In this document: one piece after another, positions 35,701-49,539 of the stretch | Position numbering within the stretch: position 1 is the stretch's first letter | Layout of the letters: each line of letters starts with the position of its first letter | Origin: Sesamia nonagrioides | Taxonomy: Eukaryota > Arthropoda > Insecta > Lepidoptera > Noctuidae | Assembly (NCBI GenBank): GCA_017933935.1 | Contig: JADWQK010002537.1 | Location: forward strand, 992,001 to 1,056,000 | Length of the DNA stretch: 64,000 bases | Direction: 5' to 3' | The notes under the pieces: generated by a model | What the model was told of the DNA's origin: nothing | Databases searched by the model: none | The model's input: only the letters and a program-made list of their open reading frames with translations | Made by a program: the position numbers and the translations under genes

Positions 35701-38700
35701 TATTCATTGCACACACATTTTGTATAAACAAGATTAACATCCAGGATATTTTTTCCAAATATATCTATGGTATCGAAACTTACGCTGCTGAAATCGCAGG
35801 CCGCTGCTAGAAAATAATGATATTTCAAGTGCAATCGACGCCCAACTTGTTACCGTGTCACCAGTATATATTTCTAAACAGCAATGCAATACCTTATTTA
35901 CACTAAGAACATTCAATTTTTCAGGCACCCTCCTATCAGAGATGTCATACTCCCGTTCTGAAGACGACTTGGACTTGTCTCTCGCTTCTACACGTCGTTC
36001 TTGGGTGGCACGCGGCGGTTGGAACGCCAGAGAGAATGCTCCAGCCACCAAGAAACGACGCTCTTCTACATCGTCTGCTACTAAAGTGAGATAATGTTAC
36101 ATCATGAATGTTTTCCTTTAGGATATATCGCTCACTTAGTGAGTATACAGAGTGGTGCTGACAATACGACAATAAATTAAACATCGTGTACCTCAACACA
36201 TTCTCAGTCTACCCATAAAAAATCATATAAATATATCCATTAGTTTACTTACAGGAAATTATTTTTCATTTTTCACATTTTCTACATGATGTACATGTTG
36301 TTAAGGAAGCGCTTACACGTTAATGACCGCCGCATCCTGCGGTACCAAACTTTAATAATAATGGCGCGAAAAACAGCAATCAATACAGGATCGCGCTGTC
36401 GCCAATCGGAGGTCAGTGAACCAATACTTTTATAGGATGTTTCTATTCTGTTTGCAATTTTATATGATTTAGTTTGTTTGAAATTTTCATTTTTTTATTT
36501 TTGATGCTAGGTTTTTTTCTATGGTTTAGGATTATTCCTATGAACCAGCATTGTTCGTGTTTTCATTTATTGTCGTATTGTCAGCACCACTCTGTATATT
36601 AGCACATCTGCAAAAAAATGTGAAACTGAGTTTATTACTTATCCTTAATATCATTTAATAGTGTCTATACTAGTACCTCGAATACCTTGATCACTGCGTT
36701 TGGTTCCTAGTATAGACAGAAAATTAGCTCATAAATTAATTTTAAATATTTATGGGATCTTTGATCCTTGTTTTTGTATAATTTTAGAAACATAGATGTG
36801 CCAATATATTACAAGCTGAGCGATGTGTATGGACGACAGCAGGTCAACCTACACAAAAATGTCAGAAATCCCAATCAACCTTGAGCTTTAATGCTTTATA
36901 GATGAAGTTGAAAATGTAATAAAGAAATCTCAATCTGACAGATTGATGTGCTGTCATCTGTACATTCACATTTCGCCAATCGCCAATGGAATAGGCAGAG
37001 CATATTGCAATCAATTTGTGTCCTTAATTAACTTAACAGTATTATTTTAAATTTTATGTGCTGTATTCATAGTTCAGTTTACACCATAATTTCAACCATT
37101 TGAAAACTTTTTAAATAGTGCTGGTCACTGAAATCAACTTAATGCCTATTAAAATAGAGTCCACAATTGTTTAAGTTGAAATAACGTTAGTGTGAAATTT
37201 AAATCAAATTTTTACTTATATTTCATTTTAGTTACTGGGTAAAATGAGACCGTAAAGGCGAGGCAGGTTAGATTTTGTAGTTTGCACTCCAATATCCTTC
37301 CTGTCTACCTTCCATAATAAGCTAGGTCAGATTTTGTAGTTTGCCCTATAATATCCAGTCTACCTTCCATAATAAGAAAGTTCGTAATAGCTTGAAGTGA
37401 AAACACCATTATACAGTGGTGTTTGTGGTATAGCAGACAAAATTTGATTGTACCGGTTCGGTGTCACTTATAAATGTTTCCTGCACCTGGTGACGTCATT
37501 ACGTCGGCGTCGGTTGTCGCTGAAAACCAGTGTTGTATGCCTAGTATGAGTTTTCATTACGAGACTCGATCGTCGATATCGAGCGCGTTTGGCGCTCTCA
37601 TTAGTTGAGAGTTCTTACAACCTTGAAGCGCGCCAATCGATGAGTCAAACACGGTTGATATCGACGATCGAGTTTCGTAATGAATACTCATACTAGGCCT
37701 ATTTTAGACTCTTTTTTTATGTTTTACATGGGTCGCAGCATAATGCTGAGCAACAGCCGTTTTGCATGGATGTGACGAATGTTCCCAAAAAATTACCTCA
37801 AATAAACGTTACGTTTTTCTTACTTCCTAAGGGCTATATTTCCCCGGACACCATGGCGGCGTAACCAGTTGCCGCTACCAATAAAATGTATACAGCTCTA
37901 TAGAGATTTACCCCCCTGGGCCTGTAGCCAATGTAACATCGCTTCGTAGCATAGCGAAATCGAATACCAAATCAACCAATGGCGGGAACGATTGACCACG
38001 TGATTTATCGCGTTGCGTGGGCGATCGTTCCCGCCATTGGTTGGTTTAGTATTCGATTTCGCTATGCTACGAAGCGATGTTACATTGGCTACAGGCCCTG
38101 GTGTCCGTTTGGTTGCGCAACCCTGTATACCTACATTTTGTTGGTAGCGGCGACTGGTTGCGCCACCATGGTGAAATATAGCCCTAAAAGTGCTTCTTGT
38201 ACGTTTCTAAATGAGGCAAAGCGTAGGTATTATTTTAACTTTCATATTGGGTTAGCAATATTTTCAAACCAGTTTTATTTCTTTGTAGAAAGAATTCGAC
38301 AGTAGTCGAGCAATGCTACCTGAAAATCACGTGAGTGTTTCTAAATATCACTCACCAAAGTAATTAATTAATTTTCCAATTTACTTTAATTTATGATTAA
38401 TCTCTTGGTCCAGTAGCTCCAGTAGTCGGCTGCGCGTTGTTACTCTTTCTCGCAAAAACTAAACGGATTTTGATGAAAGACACACAGTTGGTTTATAACC
38501 AGAACATGGTATTTTTCGGATATTCCTATGGGATCGAACCTTATGCGGCTAAAACCATGGGGCGCAATTAGTTATTATCATGAAGAGACTTGTGTCCCAA
38601 CAATGGGAACATTATAGGGCTAGTCTGATTATGCTACAGATAAATATTATGCTCTTTCAATAATCTATATACCTCATCAACAGACCGTTGAGCTGCAGGG

Positions 38701-41700
38701 TGGCAAAGTGCTGGCCACTGCCACCACTACGCTGACCCTAGAGCGTGCGCCCACAGGCCACGATCTCAAGCCGCCCACTAACTTCGTAAGTTACCAACTA
38801 AACATCAATTTCTAACCAATATACTCATTTATATTATGTAAACTAGGGTTGTAACGGAGGCTTGTTAGCGGAGGCGGAGGCGGATGCGGAGGTGACGAGT
38901 CTCACCTCCGCGGATGCGGAGGTTAACGGAGGCGGAGGCGGAGGTGAAAGTACATATATAGAAAAAATTGAAATTTATGGATAATTAAAACAAAATTTTT
39001 ATTTTAAGTAAATACGAACATTAATAGTAGTATACTTGGTAAAAAAAAATATTAACTTCTTGTAATGAAAATTAAGGAGAAACAAATTGTGTTTGCCGCA
39101 GTCCCCCCTCGCACTAGTTGATTCTTGAGTCTTGACCATTTCTCGCTCAAACGCGGCCGGACGGTTGTCGAGCGTCGCAACTTGCGCGTTATTTATTTTA
39201 TAAATACGTAAATAAACCTCCGTTATAACTCCGCAAAAAAATGTGCGGAGGCGGAAGCGAAGTTACGATTTCTTGCGGAACTTCCGCAGTAACGGAAGCG
39301 GAGGCGAAGCTCCGTTACAACCCTAATGTAAACGCTTAACTTAATGCAAAAGCGATTTACTGCTTTATATTTTATGTAAACACAGTAATGGGTCGTATTT
39401 CAACGTTGATTTTGTTATTTCGCGTAAAAACCCTATTGACAATGGCCAAGTGTGCACAGATTAGTACTTGTTTATTTTTTTTTATTACTTTATTTCGTAA
39501 TAGCAAGGACGGATTTCGCAGTTCACGTGCTACTTCCTTATGATCTTGCTAGTTAGCAAGCCAAAAAATGGGCTTGGGCAACTGGCTAACCCCGTTTTTT
39601 GGGTGCTATTTCATCAAATGACCTCTCCTGCTCTAGGCGGAGCTGTTTTACGTGGCTTCACTGACTAAAGCCCATTCATGTTCCTTCACTTGCCTGTGCC
39701 AGGCCACGGTATATAATAATAATTATTATTATTATTATGATTTATTTTCTCAGTCAGGGGCTTAAAGAAAAATATTGTGAGAGAATGGTGTCCAAGCTTA
39801 GCCGAAACATGTATTTCAACCAACCAAGCCTCCGCTCCCATATACAATTTTATCATCGTTTCCCATGTACTAAAACTAGACAAAACCGGTGATCTAACCG
39901 ATTAACCCATGGACTGCTCCAGTCGGGTTAATACAACAGTTGTTTTCATTGCCTGTGTGGCCTTGGTTGTATTTATACGACTGAACGCCTGCGTCGTAGG
40001 TATTCGTTTGTCAATTTATGAGCTGGGCTAGCTTGCGTCCTATAGGTACTGCTATGAGGAATAAGGCTGATGAAGAATGATTAAATTCTCAACCTTTATA
40101 CACTCATAATACCATCTGCCTACAGCAACCAATATCGGAGAGCAGTGACGAGGCGCCGGCGCCGCGGAGGTCCTCGGCGCGACTGTCGGGCCGGCCGCAG
40201 CACGCCGGCCAGCCGGAATGCACGCCGTCTGCGCCGCCACGCACTGGTGAGACTCTTATATTGTATTGTTTAATGTGTCGGGCCGGCCGCAGCACGCCGG
40301 CCAGCCCGACTGCACGCCGTCTGCGCCGCCACGCACTGGTGAGACTCCTATATTGTATTATTTAATGTCTCGGGCCGACCAGCCCGTTAGAGAATGGTCC
40401 ACTGATTGAGAATATCTAGGGCACATCCGACTTTGTACGCACCTTTTTTAAGTACAGAAATCGTTACTTGGTTGTATGCTTTTCTAAATGTTCCTTTCCT
40501 CACCAGATACAGACAGTGGCCCTGAGACACCGCGTGCAGTACCCCAGCGCACTCCGTCAGTGTTATCAGTTGCGTACGGCGGCTCCCCGCGAGGCAGACC
40601 GCGACAACACAACTTCGTGGCAAAGAACTTCTATAAGCGAGAGACATGCGGCCCTTGTGGGAAGACGTTAGTATTTTATATATATTATTTTCCTATTATT
40701 AACCAAGTTATTCTAATCACCACACATACAAATATCTATTACCATCTGCCTAGCCTTTTCATAACCATGTTGGGATCACCTTCCAGTTTAACCAGATTTA
40801 GTTGAATACCAGCATTTTACATCGAGCGACTGCCTTTCTGCCCTTCACAACCCAATTACTGGGTAACGTGATACCCTTTGTTAGGACTAGTTGCCAGTTT
40901 CGGACCTTTGACTACCTGTAACAACTGTTAAATATCTACGAATGACAGTGACGGCTTAACGCACTGCTCGCCCAGCCGCGCCAGTAGCGGCGCGGTGCGG
41001 GTGGGCCTGGGTCTGATCTAACGTGAGCTGAGTTGTGCGCTCGGTAACCACACTGCAAATGTATTTGGGAAAAAATATAACATGGTGAAAAATTGATTGG
41101 AATCGATTCAGTTGCTTATTCTGAACAAACTGTATTCAGGTTTCATATAAAGAAAAAATAACGTTGTATAGTAGTAACGTTATTTTTTAACTAGAAATAT
41201 TAGGATTAAATTAATAACAAGAAACTGTTTTTATTTAAATACTCTAATCAAATCGATCTTCATACTGAGCACTATCGACGCCTGGATCAACACTGTATGC
41301 CTGCAGTAATTCTAACGTATGTTTTCTCTATCCTAGTATAAAGTTCGCGAAGTTGGGCGTCAAGTGCGAGTCGTGCCGTGCACAAGCTCATCCGGAGTGC
41401 CGCGCGCTACTGCCGCTGCCGTGCGTGCCGCCCGGCCCGGGCCCGCGTCGCCTCAACGCGCCACAGGTAACTTACTAACTGAGCGACTACCTACACTGCT
41501 GCCGGGCCCGCGACGCCTCAACGCGCGACAGGTAACTTAGTAACTGAGCGACTACCTACACTGCCGCCGGGCCCGCGCCGCCTCAACGCGCCACAGGTAA
41601 CTTAGTAACTGAGCGACTACCTACACTGCCGCCGTGCCCGCGCCGCCTCAACGCGCCACAGGTAACTTAGTAACTGAGCGACTACCTACACTGCCGCCGG

Positions 41701-44700
41701 GCCCGCGCCACCTCAACGCGCCACAGGTAACTTACTAACTGAGCGACTACCTACACTGCCGCCGGGCTCGCGCCGCCTCAACGCGCCACAGGTAACTTAC
41801 TAACTGAGCGACTACCTACACTGCCGCCGGGCCCGCGCCGCCTCAACGCGCCACAGGTAACTTACTAACTGAGCGACTACCTACACTGCCGCCGGGCCGC
41901 GCCGCCTCAACGCGCCACAGGTAACTTAGTAACTGAGCGACTACCTACACTGCCACCGGGCCGCGCCGCCTCAACGCGCCACAGGTAACTTACTAACTGA
42001 GCGACTACCTACACTGCCGCCGGGCCCGCGCCGCCTCAACGCGCCACAGGTAACTTACTAACTGAGCGACTACCTACACTGCCGCCGGGCCCGCGCCGCC
42101 TCAACGCGCCACAGGTAACTTAGTAACTGAGCGACTACCTACACTGCCGCCGGGCCCGCGCCGCCTCAACGCGCCACAGGTAACTTAGTAACTGAGCGAC
42201 TACCTACACTGCCACCGGGCCCGCGCCGCCTCAACGCGCCACAGGTAACTTACTAACTGAGCGACTACCTACACTGCCGCCGGGCTCGCGCCGCCTCAAC
42301 GCGCCACAGGTAACTTAGTAACTGAGCGACTACCTACACTGCCACCGGGCCCGCGCCGCCTCAACGCGCCACAGCCGTAACTAACTTACTAACTGAGCGA
42401 CTACCTACACTGCCGCCGTGCCCGCGCCGCCTCAACGCGCCACAGGTAACTTACTAACTGAGCGACTACCTACACTGCCGCCGGGCCCGCGCCGCCTCAA
42501 CGCGCCACAGGTAACTTAGTAACTGAGCGACTACCTACACTGCCGCCGGGCCCGCGCCGCCTCAACGCGCCACAGGTAACTTAGTAACTGAGCGACTACC
42601 TACACTGCCACCGGGCCCGCGCCGCCTCAACGCGCCACAGGTAACTTACTAACTGAGCGACTACCTACACTGCCGCCGGGCTCGCGCCGCCTCAACGCGC
42701 CACAGGTAACTTAGTAACTGAGCGACTACCTACACTGCCACCGGGCCCGCGCCGCCTCAACGCGCCACAGGTAACTTACTAACTGAGCGACTACCTACAC
42801 TGCCGCCGGGCCCGCGCCGCCTCAACGCGCCACAGGTAACTTACTAACTGAGCGACTACCTACACTGCCGCCGGGCCCGCGCCCCCTCAACGCGCCACAG
42901 GTAACTTACTAACTGAGCGACTACCTACACTGCCGCCAGGCCCGCGCCGCCTCAACGCGCCACAGGTAACTTACTAACTGAGCGACTACCTACACTGCCG
43001 CCGGGCCGGCGCCGCCTCAACGCGCCACAGGTAACTTAGTAACTGAGCGACTACCTACACTGCCACCGGGCGCGCGCCGCCTCAACGCGCCACAGGTAAC
43101 TTACTAACTGAGCGACTACCTACACTGCCGCCGGGCCCGCGCCGCCTCAACGCGCCACAGGTAACTTACTAACTGAGCGACTACCTACACTGCCGCCGGG
43201 CCCGCGCCGCCTCAACGCGCCACAGGTAACTTACTAACTGAGCGACTACCTACACTGCCGCCGGGCCCGCGCCCCCTCAACGCGCCACAGGTAACTTACT
43301 AACTGAGCGACTACCTACACTGCCGCCAGGCCCGCGCCGCCTCAACGCGCCACAGGTAACTTACTAACTGAGCGACTACCTACACTGCCGCCGGGCCGGC
43401 GCCGCCTCAACGCGCCACAGGTAACTTAGTAACTGAGCGACTACCTACACTGCCACCGGGCGCGCGCCGCCTCAACGCGCCACAGGTAACTTACTAACTG
43501 AGCGACTACCTACACTGCCGCCGGGCCCGCGCCGCCTCAACACGCCACAGGTAACTTACTAACTGAGCGACTACCTCCGCATCTGTAGGGTGGAGTTAAG
43601 TCGTTTGCTGCTTTTAGCACCTTAATCAGTGGGATGTACTCCGAAGACATCATTCTATCACATATCTGCTTATAGTTTCTAATATATTGCTATCCTAAAT
43701 ACAGTCCACTTGAATCTTATTTAAAATTTTCATGGTAGGCACGTAGCCGCCGCAACATGCCTATACTATGACAGCCAATCTCTACACACCTTTTCATTTA
43801 GACTCTGACTTCCTTGTATTCATCTTGTGATAAGTTTACAGACGTTATACAGCATATGGTGTTGATTACAAATAGCAAACAAAACGATGCCAGTGTCGGT
43901 TCCAAAATACAATTCAATAAAATAATAACAAAAAATGTGCCTCTGATTTGTGAGTATTCAATGGTAGTTTCACTGAGAATTTATTCCAAATAAATCATCC
44001 TTCGTTTTCAGGAGGGTTGCATCTCAGACTACGCACCATCTACGCCCCCGATGGTACCTGCATTACTGGTACATTGCATTAATGAGGTCGAGAAGCGAGG
44101 ACTGAGTGAGAAGGGCATCTACCGTATTAGCGCTACCGAAAAGGACGTCAAGCGACTCAAGGTTTGTAGAAAAAAGTATAGACAGAACACCCTTTTTTTA
44201 TATTGTTGCCTCACACCATCAATTACTCTTGTATCGTGAGTGCATTTCATCATCAGCCTCTACTCGTCCACTGCTGGACATAGGCCTCCTTCATGGCACG
44301 CCAACAAGCTCGATCCTGAGCAGTCTTAGTGCATTTAATTAAACTCATATACACAAACAACCAGACCCGGAACAAGTATCTGTAGGCTAAACAAAAAGTT
44401 GTTCCGTCTGAGAATCAAACACGCAACACGCACTCAGCCAGTGTGCCAACTTTGTGTGTCTTTAAGTGTACAATCAGTAAAACACGACAAACCAAAACTG
44501 AGAAAATTTCCTAGTGAGTTTTAGCGGCAAAGTTAAGCTGAGTGTTACGGTCATTTTTCATTGGACTTTTAAATTATTTTTACTAAATAAAAGTGCGTGA
44601 TTTCTGTAGTAAAAAGTGCATTCAGTGAATAACTCATAAAGAACATTGAGATATCGCAGCATAGTGGCCTCATCATGACTTTGCCCCAAACCTCCCTCGT

Positions 44701-47700
44701 AGACGGTACACGCGGCCGTCTTTTTCGACAAGAATGAAAATTCATTACGTGGCATGGGCTAAATACACAAACCGTGCGAAGCCAAAAAAGAAAGAAATAA
44801 ATAATAAAATTTCCCTATATCTGAATTGATTTACATCGAAATATGTTATGGACAAACTCAGTAACAAGTTTCTTGGAAATCGAAATCAGTAGCATTATTG
44901 TATAATAACATAATGACCCCGATTCCCTTGTTCACAAACTAAATTAAATTTAAGTTAAGTGCATCTTTTTCTATCTATTTATATAAGAAAAGGACAGAAG
45001 ATAAAATGTCAGTTTAGACCTGTCAACTTAGTGCGCTCCTGACGTAAACTGACGTATTTTTAGTCGCCATGTTTATAATCGTCGTCGTCTAAACTGTCTA
45101 TGGAGTATCTTAATTTGACAGGATTAAACTAAGCTGTTACATTCTATCCTTTTCGTCATCATCATCATTCTGCCAAAAGACGTCCCCTGCTGGACATAGG
45201 CCTCCCCCAAGGTTCTCCACGACGTCCGTTCCTGCGCCTCCCGCATCCAGCGGTTTCCCGCGACCTTCACCAGGTCGTCGGTCTACCTTGTCGGGGGCCT
45301 ACCCACGCTACGTCTTCCGGTGCGTGGTCGCCACTCGAGAACCCGTCGGCCCCATCGGGCATCGGTCCTACGGGCAATGTGCCCAGCCCACTGCCACTTT
45401 AGTGTTGCAATTCTTCGGGCTATGTCGGTTACTCTCGTTCTTTGGCGGATCTCCTCATTCCTGATTCGATCGCGCAGTGAAACCCAAAGCATAGCCCTGT
45501 CCATTGCCCTTTGAGTGACTTTGAGCCTTCTTATAAGGCCCATTGTTAGCGACCACGTCTCAATTTCATAAGTCATCATGACTTCATAAGTCATGAGGGC
45601 TGTTCGAGCCATTTACAACCTTGGTCCTAGAGAATCTCTTAGAGAAAAGTTCAAAGAGGTGAACATTCTGACTGTAGCTTCACAATATATATTTGAAAAT
45701 CTTATGTATGTTCATAAAAATATCTCGAATTTTAAGAAAATAAGCGATATTCATAATGTTACGAATGGACCTTATGTCGATAGCATAAGGTTCAATATCG
45801 CGTGACATGCAGTGTGTCACTTTTGAGCCCTATTTCGCCAGATCTAGACATTTTCTAGGTACAATAATAAAACGCATTGCTAGACTTAGGACGGCCTATC
45901 GAATGGTATAGGTCTCAACAGTTTTGTCAACAAAGTGTCGACGTCGAAATTTCTAGAAACCCGTTTCCGGGAATTACTGTAGGTACTTACATGGCCGGTG
46001 ACCTCGAAGTTATGCAGTATTATTATTACGTCTAGAGGATTCCGGAATGTTCGATCAGCTGGCCTATATACAGTATGTTAAATAACAGAGGGCGTTCCCT
46101 TAAACTCGTTAATATATATCATTAATAGATTAAAATAAAAATATCAGCATAGAAAAATAAGCATAAAAAAATCCGAATAAAAAAAAATTCTAATTGGAAA
46201 TAAATTTGAAACCTCCTGTTTTAAATCAAAATAGTAGTCGTCATGTATAAATAAATTGCGACGTTGCCGTCTTTCATGTTCGCGTGTACAGTGTGTTCCT
46301 TTTACATGTCAATTTAAAATTTTTATTGAATATTTTCTTATTGGAAAAAATTTTAAAACATTTTGTTTTCGAATGGAAATATTTTTTTTTAGCATGTATG
46401 TATGCTATACTATTTCGGGTTAACGGGAACGCCCTCTGTTAGTTAACATACTGTATATCGCCGCGACGCCAGCGCAGAGTCAGTCTACACTCGACTAGCG
46501 ATACGAAAACAGCGACAGTTAGGAAGCAATCTTTGAGAATACCTACTGCGACAACTGTAACGAGAACTGTGAGTACTACGAGAAGTAACATCCGTAGAGT
46601 TATTGTGTGTTTACGACACGGACTTCGTGGACGTAAGAGAAGACTTCAGTGCAACGTCAGCGACATTCTACTTGTCATTGCCTACAATCGACTGTACCTT
46701 CGTTGCCAATAAACTTCGTAACCCTTAACCGGCATTTTAGTACCCCTAGCCCGTAACAATAATATAAATACCAGGAACAAACACAATCTTGCTGTACATC
46801 ACACTCGTCTCCACAGAGTAGGCAACTCGTTCATGGGTCAATGTATACACTTTTACAACAAGCTTCCCATGGATGTTCGAAACTTACCCATTAAACGATT
46901 TAAGAACCATATAAAGGCCAAATTTTGCAAAAAGGGGTATTATAAAATCACAGATTATTTAGAAGACAAAAGAGCTTGGGACTGAGCTGCTCGTTCTGTT
47001 AAGCATTGTTATTAAGCAATATGCGTAATTATAAGGTAAATTATTGTAAACATTTTAATTTTTAATGTCTGGACTTGAAAAAAAGACGATGATCCCTGAG
47101 TTTGTTTCGGCTATTTCTTCTCAGAGGTAGTCAGTTAGGAAATGCCGGCTTCATCTAGTTTAAAAAAAATAAAATAAAAAAATAAACATGACGTGTAAAA
47201 GTGATCAGAGATCCTACTTGCTTAGAAAAAAAAAAAAAAATCACTGGTAACACACACTATCTGTTTCTTAACGAAATAAAAAAAAAGACGCACTTAACTT
47301 AAAATTAGTTCAGTGAGTTAACAAGAGAACAGCGGGTGTCATTTTGACAGTTCAACATTCATTGCGTTGTTTATATTATTGAACATATACATTCTTTGGA
47401 TGTGAACAATAATAGATTCGTAATGTTTCTAAACTATTCAAATGGATAGGGAATGACCCCAGCAGGTGCTTTTGAATAATGCACTTACGAGATATTCAGC
47501 AAGAGTAACAAGACTAGAACATATGTAATTGTTAAATCAATTTGGCATTTGGAGGCCATAGCGGACTGAACAAAATGCCAAATTGTTGATTATATTGACT
47601 CGTAATAGGCTATTTGACAGATTTATAAGGCTATTTGACAGATTTATAATGTCTATCTTCAATTACTTGGTTGTGGTTAAGAAGTTCACCGAAAGTATTT

Positions 47701-49498
47701 TTTTTTAAATTTTAAATACGTATTTCGTAAGAAACATGCAAATAAAAATTCAAAATTCAAATAAGCCGCCGAAACGCTTTATTCAACAGTATGGCTTCAC
47801 GCCTTGTAAGTGACGTCACAACATGATATAAACGATTTTCGGTTCTGCAGTGGTGTTTGAATTTATCTGTTATTTGTTGTTGTTTATGTAATAAAATGGT
47901 TTACAAGTGGTGTGCTGTACCGGGTTGTACAAATACATCGATAAAACACCTGAGAACACATAGAACAATAACAAGTACTGATGCGCGTATGACGTCATCG
48001 CCAATCCGGATCGTTTCACAATGTGTGGCGCGAGAAACAAAAAGCCAAACATATTTTTGTGTTTTGGATATATTAATTGTTATTATTTCTTATTAAAACT
48101 CATGTAAATGACATAAAAAACCCTCATTATATGCATTTAAAGCAAATAATAAAAATAAATATATACTCTCAAATAGCCTAAACAACAGTGAATTATGACA
48201 TACACTACAACATTTTCACAGATATTGTAGCTATAAACAAAAAACACTTAAAAAAGTGTTTCTTTTTGTAAAAATAATGGTAGAGGGAACATTTAATATC
48301 CTGTGTCAGCATCTAATAAATGATTGTTCCATCTTCAGGAACGTTTCCTCCGCGGCTGTGGTTCCCCGTCGCTCACCAACGAGGACATCCACGTGCTGTG
48401 CGGTTGCATCAAGGACTTCCTGCGCTCCCTCCGCGAGCCGCTCGTCACGTCCGCGTTGTGGAGCGATTTTATGGAGGCCGCCAAACTGTCGGAACCCAGC
48501 GACGCGACCGGCGCCATTGTGCAAGCCGTCAGTCAGTTACCACAGCCGAATAGAGACACGCTAGCGTTCTTAGTGCTGCATTTACAGAAGTAAGTTGACA
48601 TGACAGCGAACGCAGCCGCTGCGCAAGGAGGCGCGGCTTGAACTCCCGCGCAGTGCATATATTTGTATGTATGAATGTGAATATTTCCACTGGTCTGATC
48701 GTGCTTCGGAAAGCTTTAAGCCGTTGGTCCCGATTGCCATACGAACATCTAGTGGCAGACGTTACGGGTTGTTGGAGCCCCCAAAAGTCCAACAATTGGC
48801 CTAACTGCAATGCTTCGATATCGCCTTCGGGTTGTGGAGGTCAGGCGGCAGTCGCTTCACGGAAAATACCGAAGTTTAGTCAAAATCAGCAGAACAGTTA
48901 GACTGGTGAAGCTGGCCCTAAAGCTGAAAAAGCTTCGGATGCTACTGGTATTAACACTGAGATAATAATGATTTACAGAATAAGTTGTTTGTACCACTGC
49001 TCTCATAAAAAATATTGTCCCATACTCCATCGGTTTAGCTAGTTAACTAAAAATAAACAAAGATACCATGAGACTTGTTAACACATTTGTACTCTTCAAT
49101 TTAGCAATGTTATAATTTGTTAATTATGTTGTTAAAATGGAGAGTAAAACTTTGCCACGTGCTTTTTTGTTTACCTTTAGTTAACAACCTAAACCAATGA
49201 AATATAGAACCCAAAATTCTACTTGTGGCATTCACCAACTGGGTAATGCAGTTTATGGCTATTAACCCCTCACAACTCCAGAAGTCCAGACCAGACTTCT
49301 AATAAAATTCGAAAGCTGGTGAAAAAAAAAAATAAGTATTGGTCGATTATGCTAGGTAAAAGAGAATATACAAAATATGTAGAAGGAATAGAATAACTAA
49401 TATCAAACTTAGATGAGCATACCATGAATGGAAAAAGTCATTCTTAATGAACTGATCGTTTGTTTTATCCATACTAATATTATAAATGCGAAAGTAAC

Positions 49499-49539
<41 letters not shown>

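Larger units (their letters stand above)
45583..46985 (+). mobile_element. CR1/Jockey-like LINE ORF2 3' end, split by a solo LTR
   Basis: The left part (45590..45756) reads RAVRAIYNLGPRESLREKFK and ends at the codons for SDIHN. The right part (from 46763) resumes with NTRNKHNL, then MGQCIHFYNKLPMDVRNLPI, and ends at a stop at 46983..46985. The reading frame resumes exactly when the LTR and one copy of its 4-bp duplication are taken out. Likely the same family as 62692..63401. Confidence 0.85.

Noticed and set aside
37979..38305. 108-codon ORF in tum intron 4
   Set aside because: It crosses a near-perfect palindrome; both arms are read, giving a mirrored, meaningless peptide.
41467..43576. 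CRISPR-like array
   Set aside because: The 65-bp units are contiguous with no unique spacers, the organism is a eukaryote, and the unit is clearly copied from the adjoining exon/intron border.
45593..45805. A separate 70-codon gene
   Set aside because: It is the truncated left half of a LINE ORF2 whose frame continues after the solo LTR.
47857..48096. A host THAP-domain gene
   Set aside because: Only the first Cys pair of the finger is readable, the frame decays, and TIRs flank it; a second inverted copy exists.
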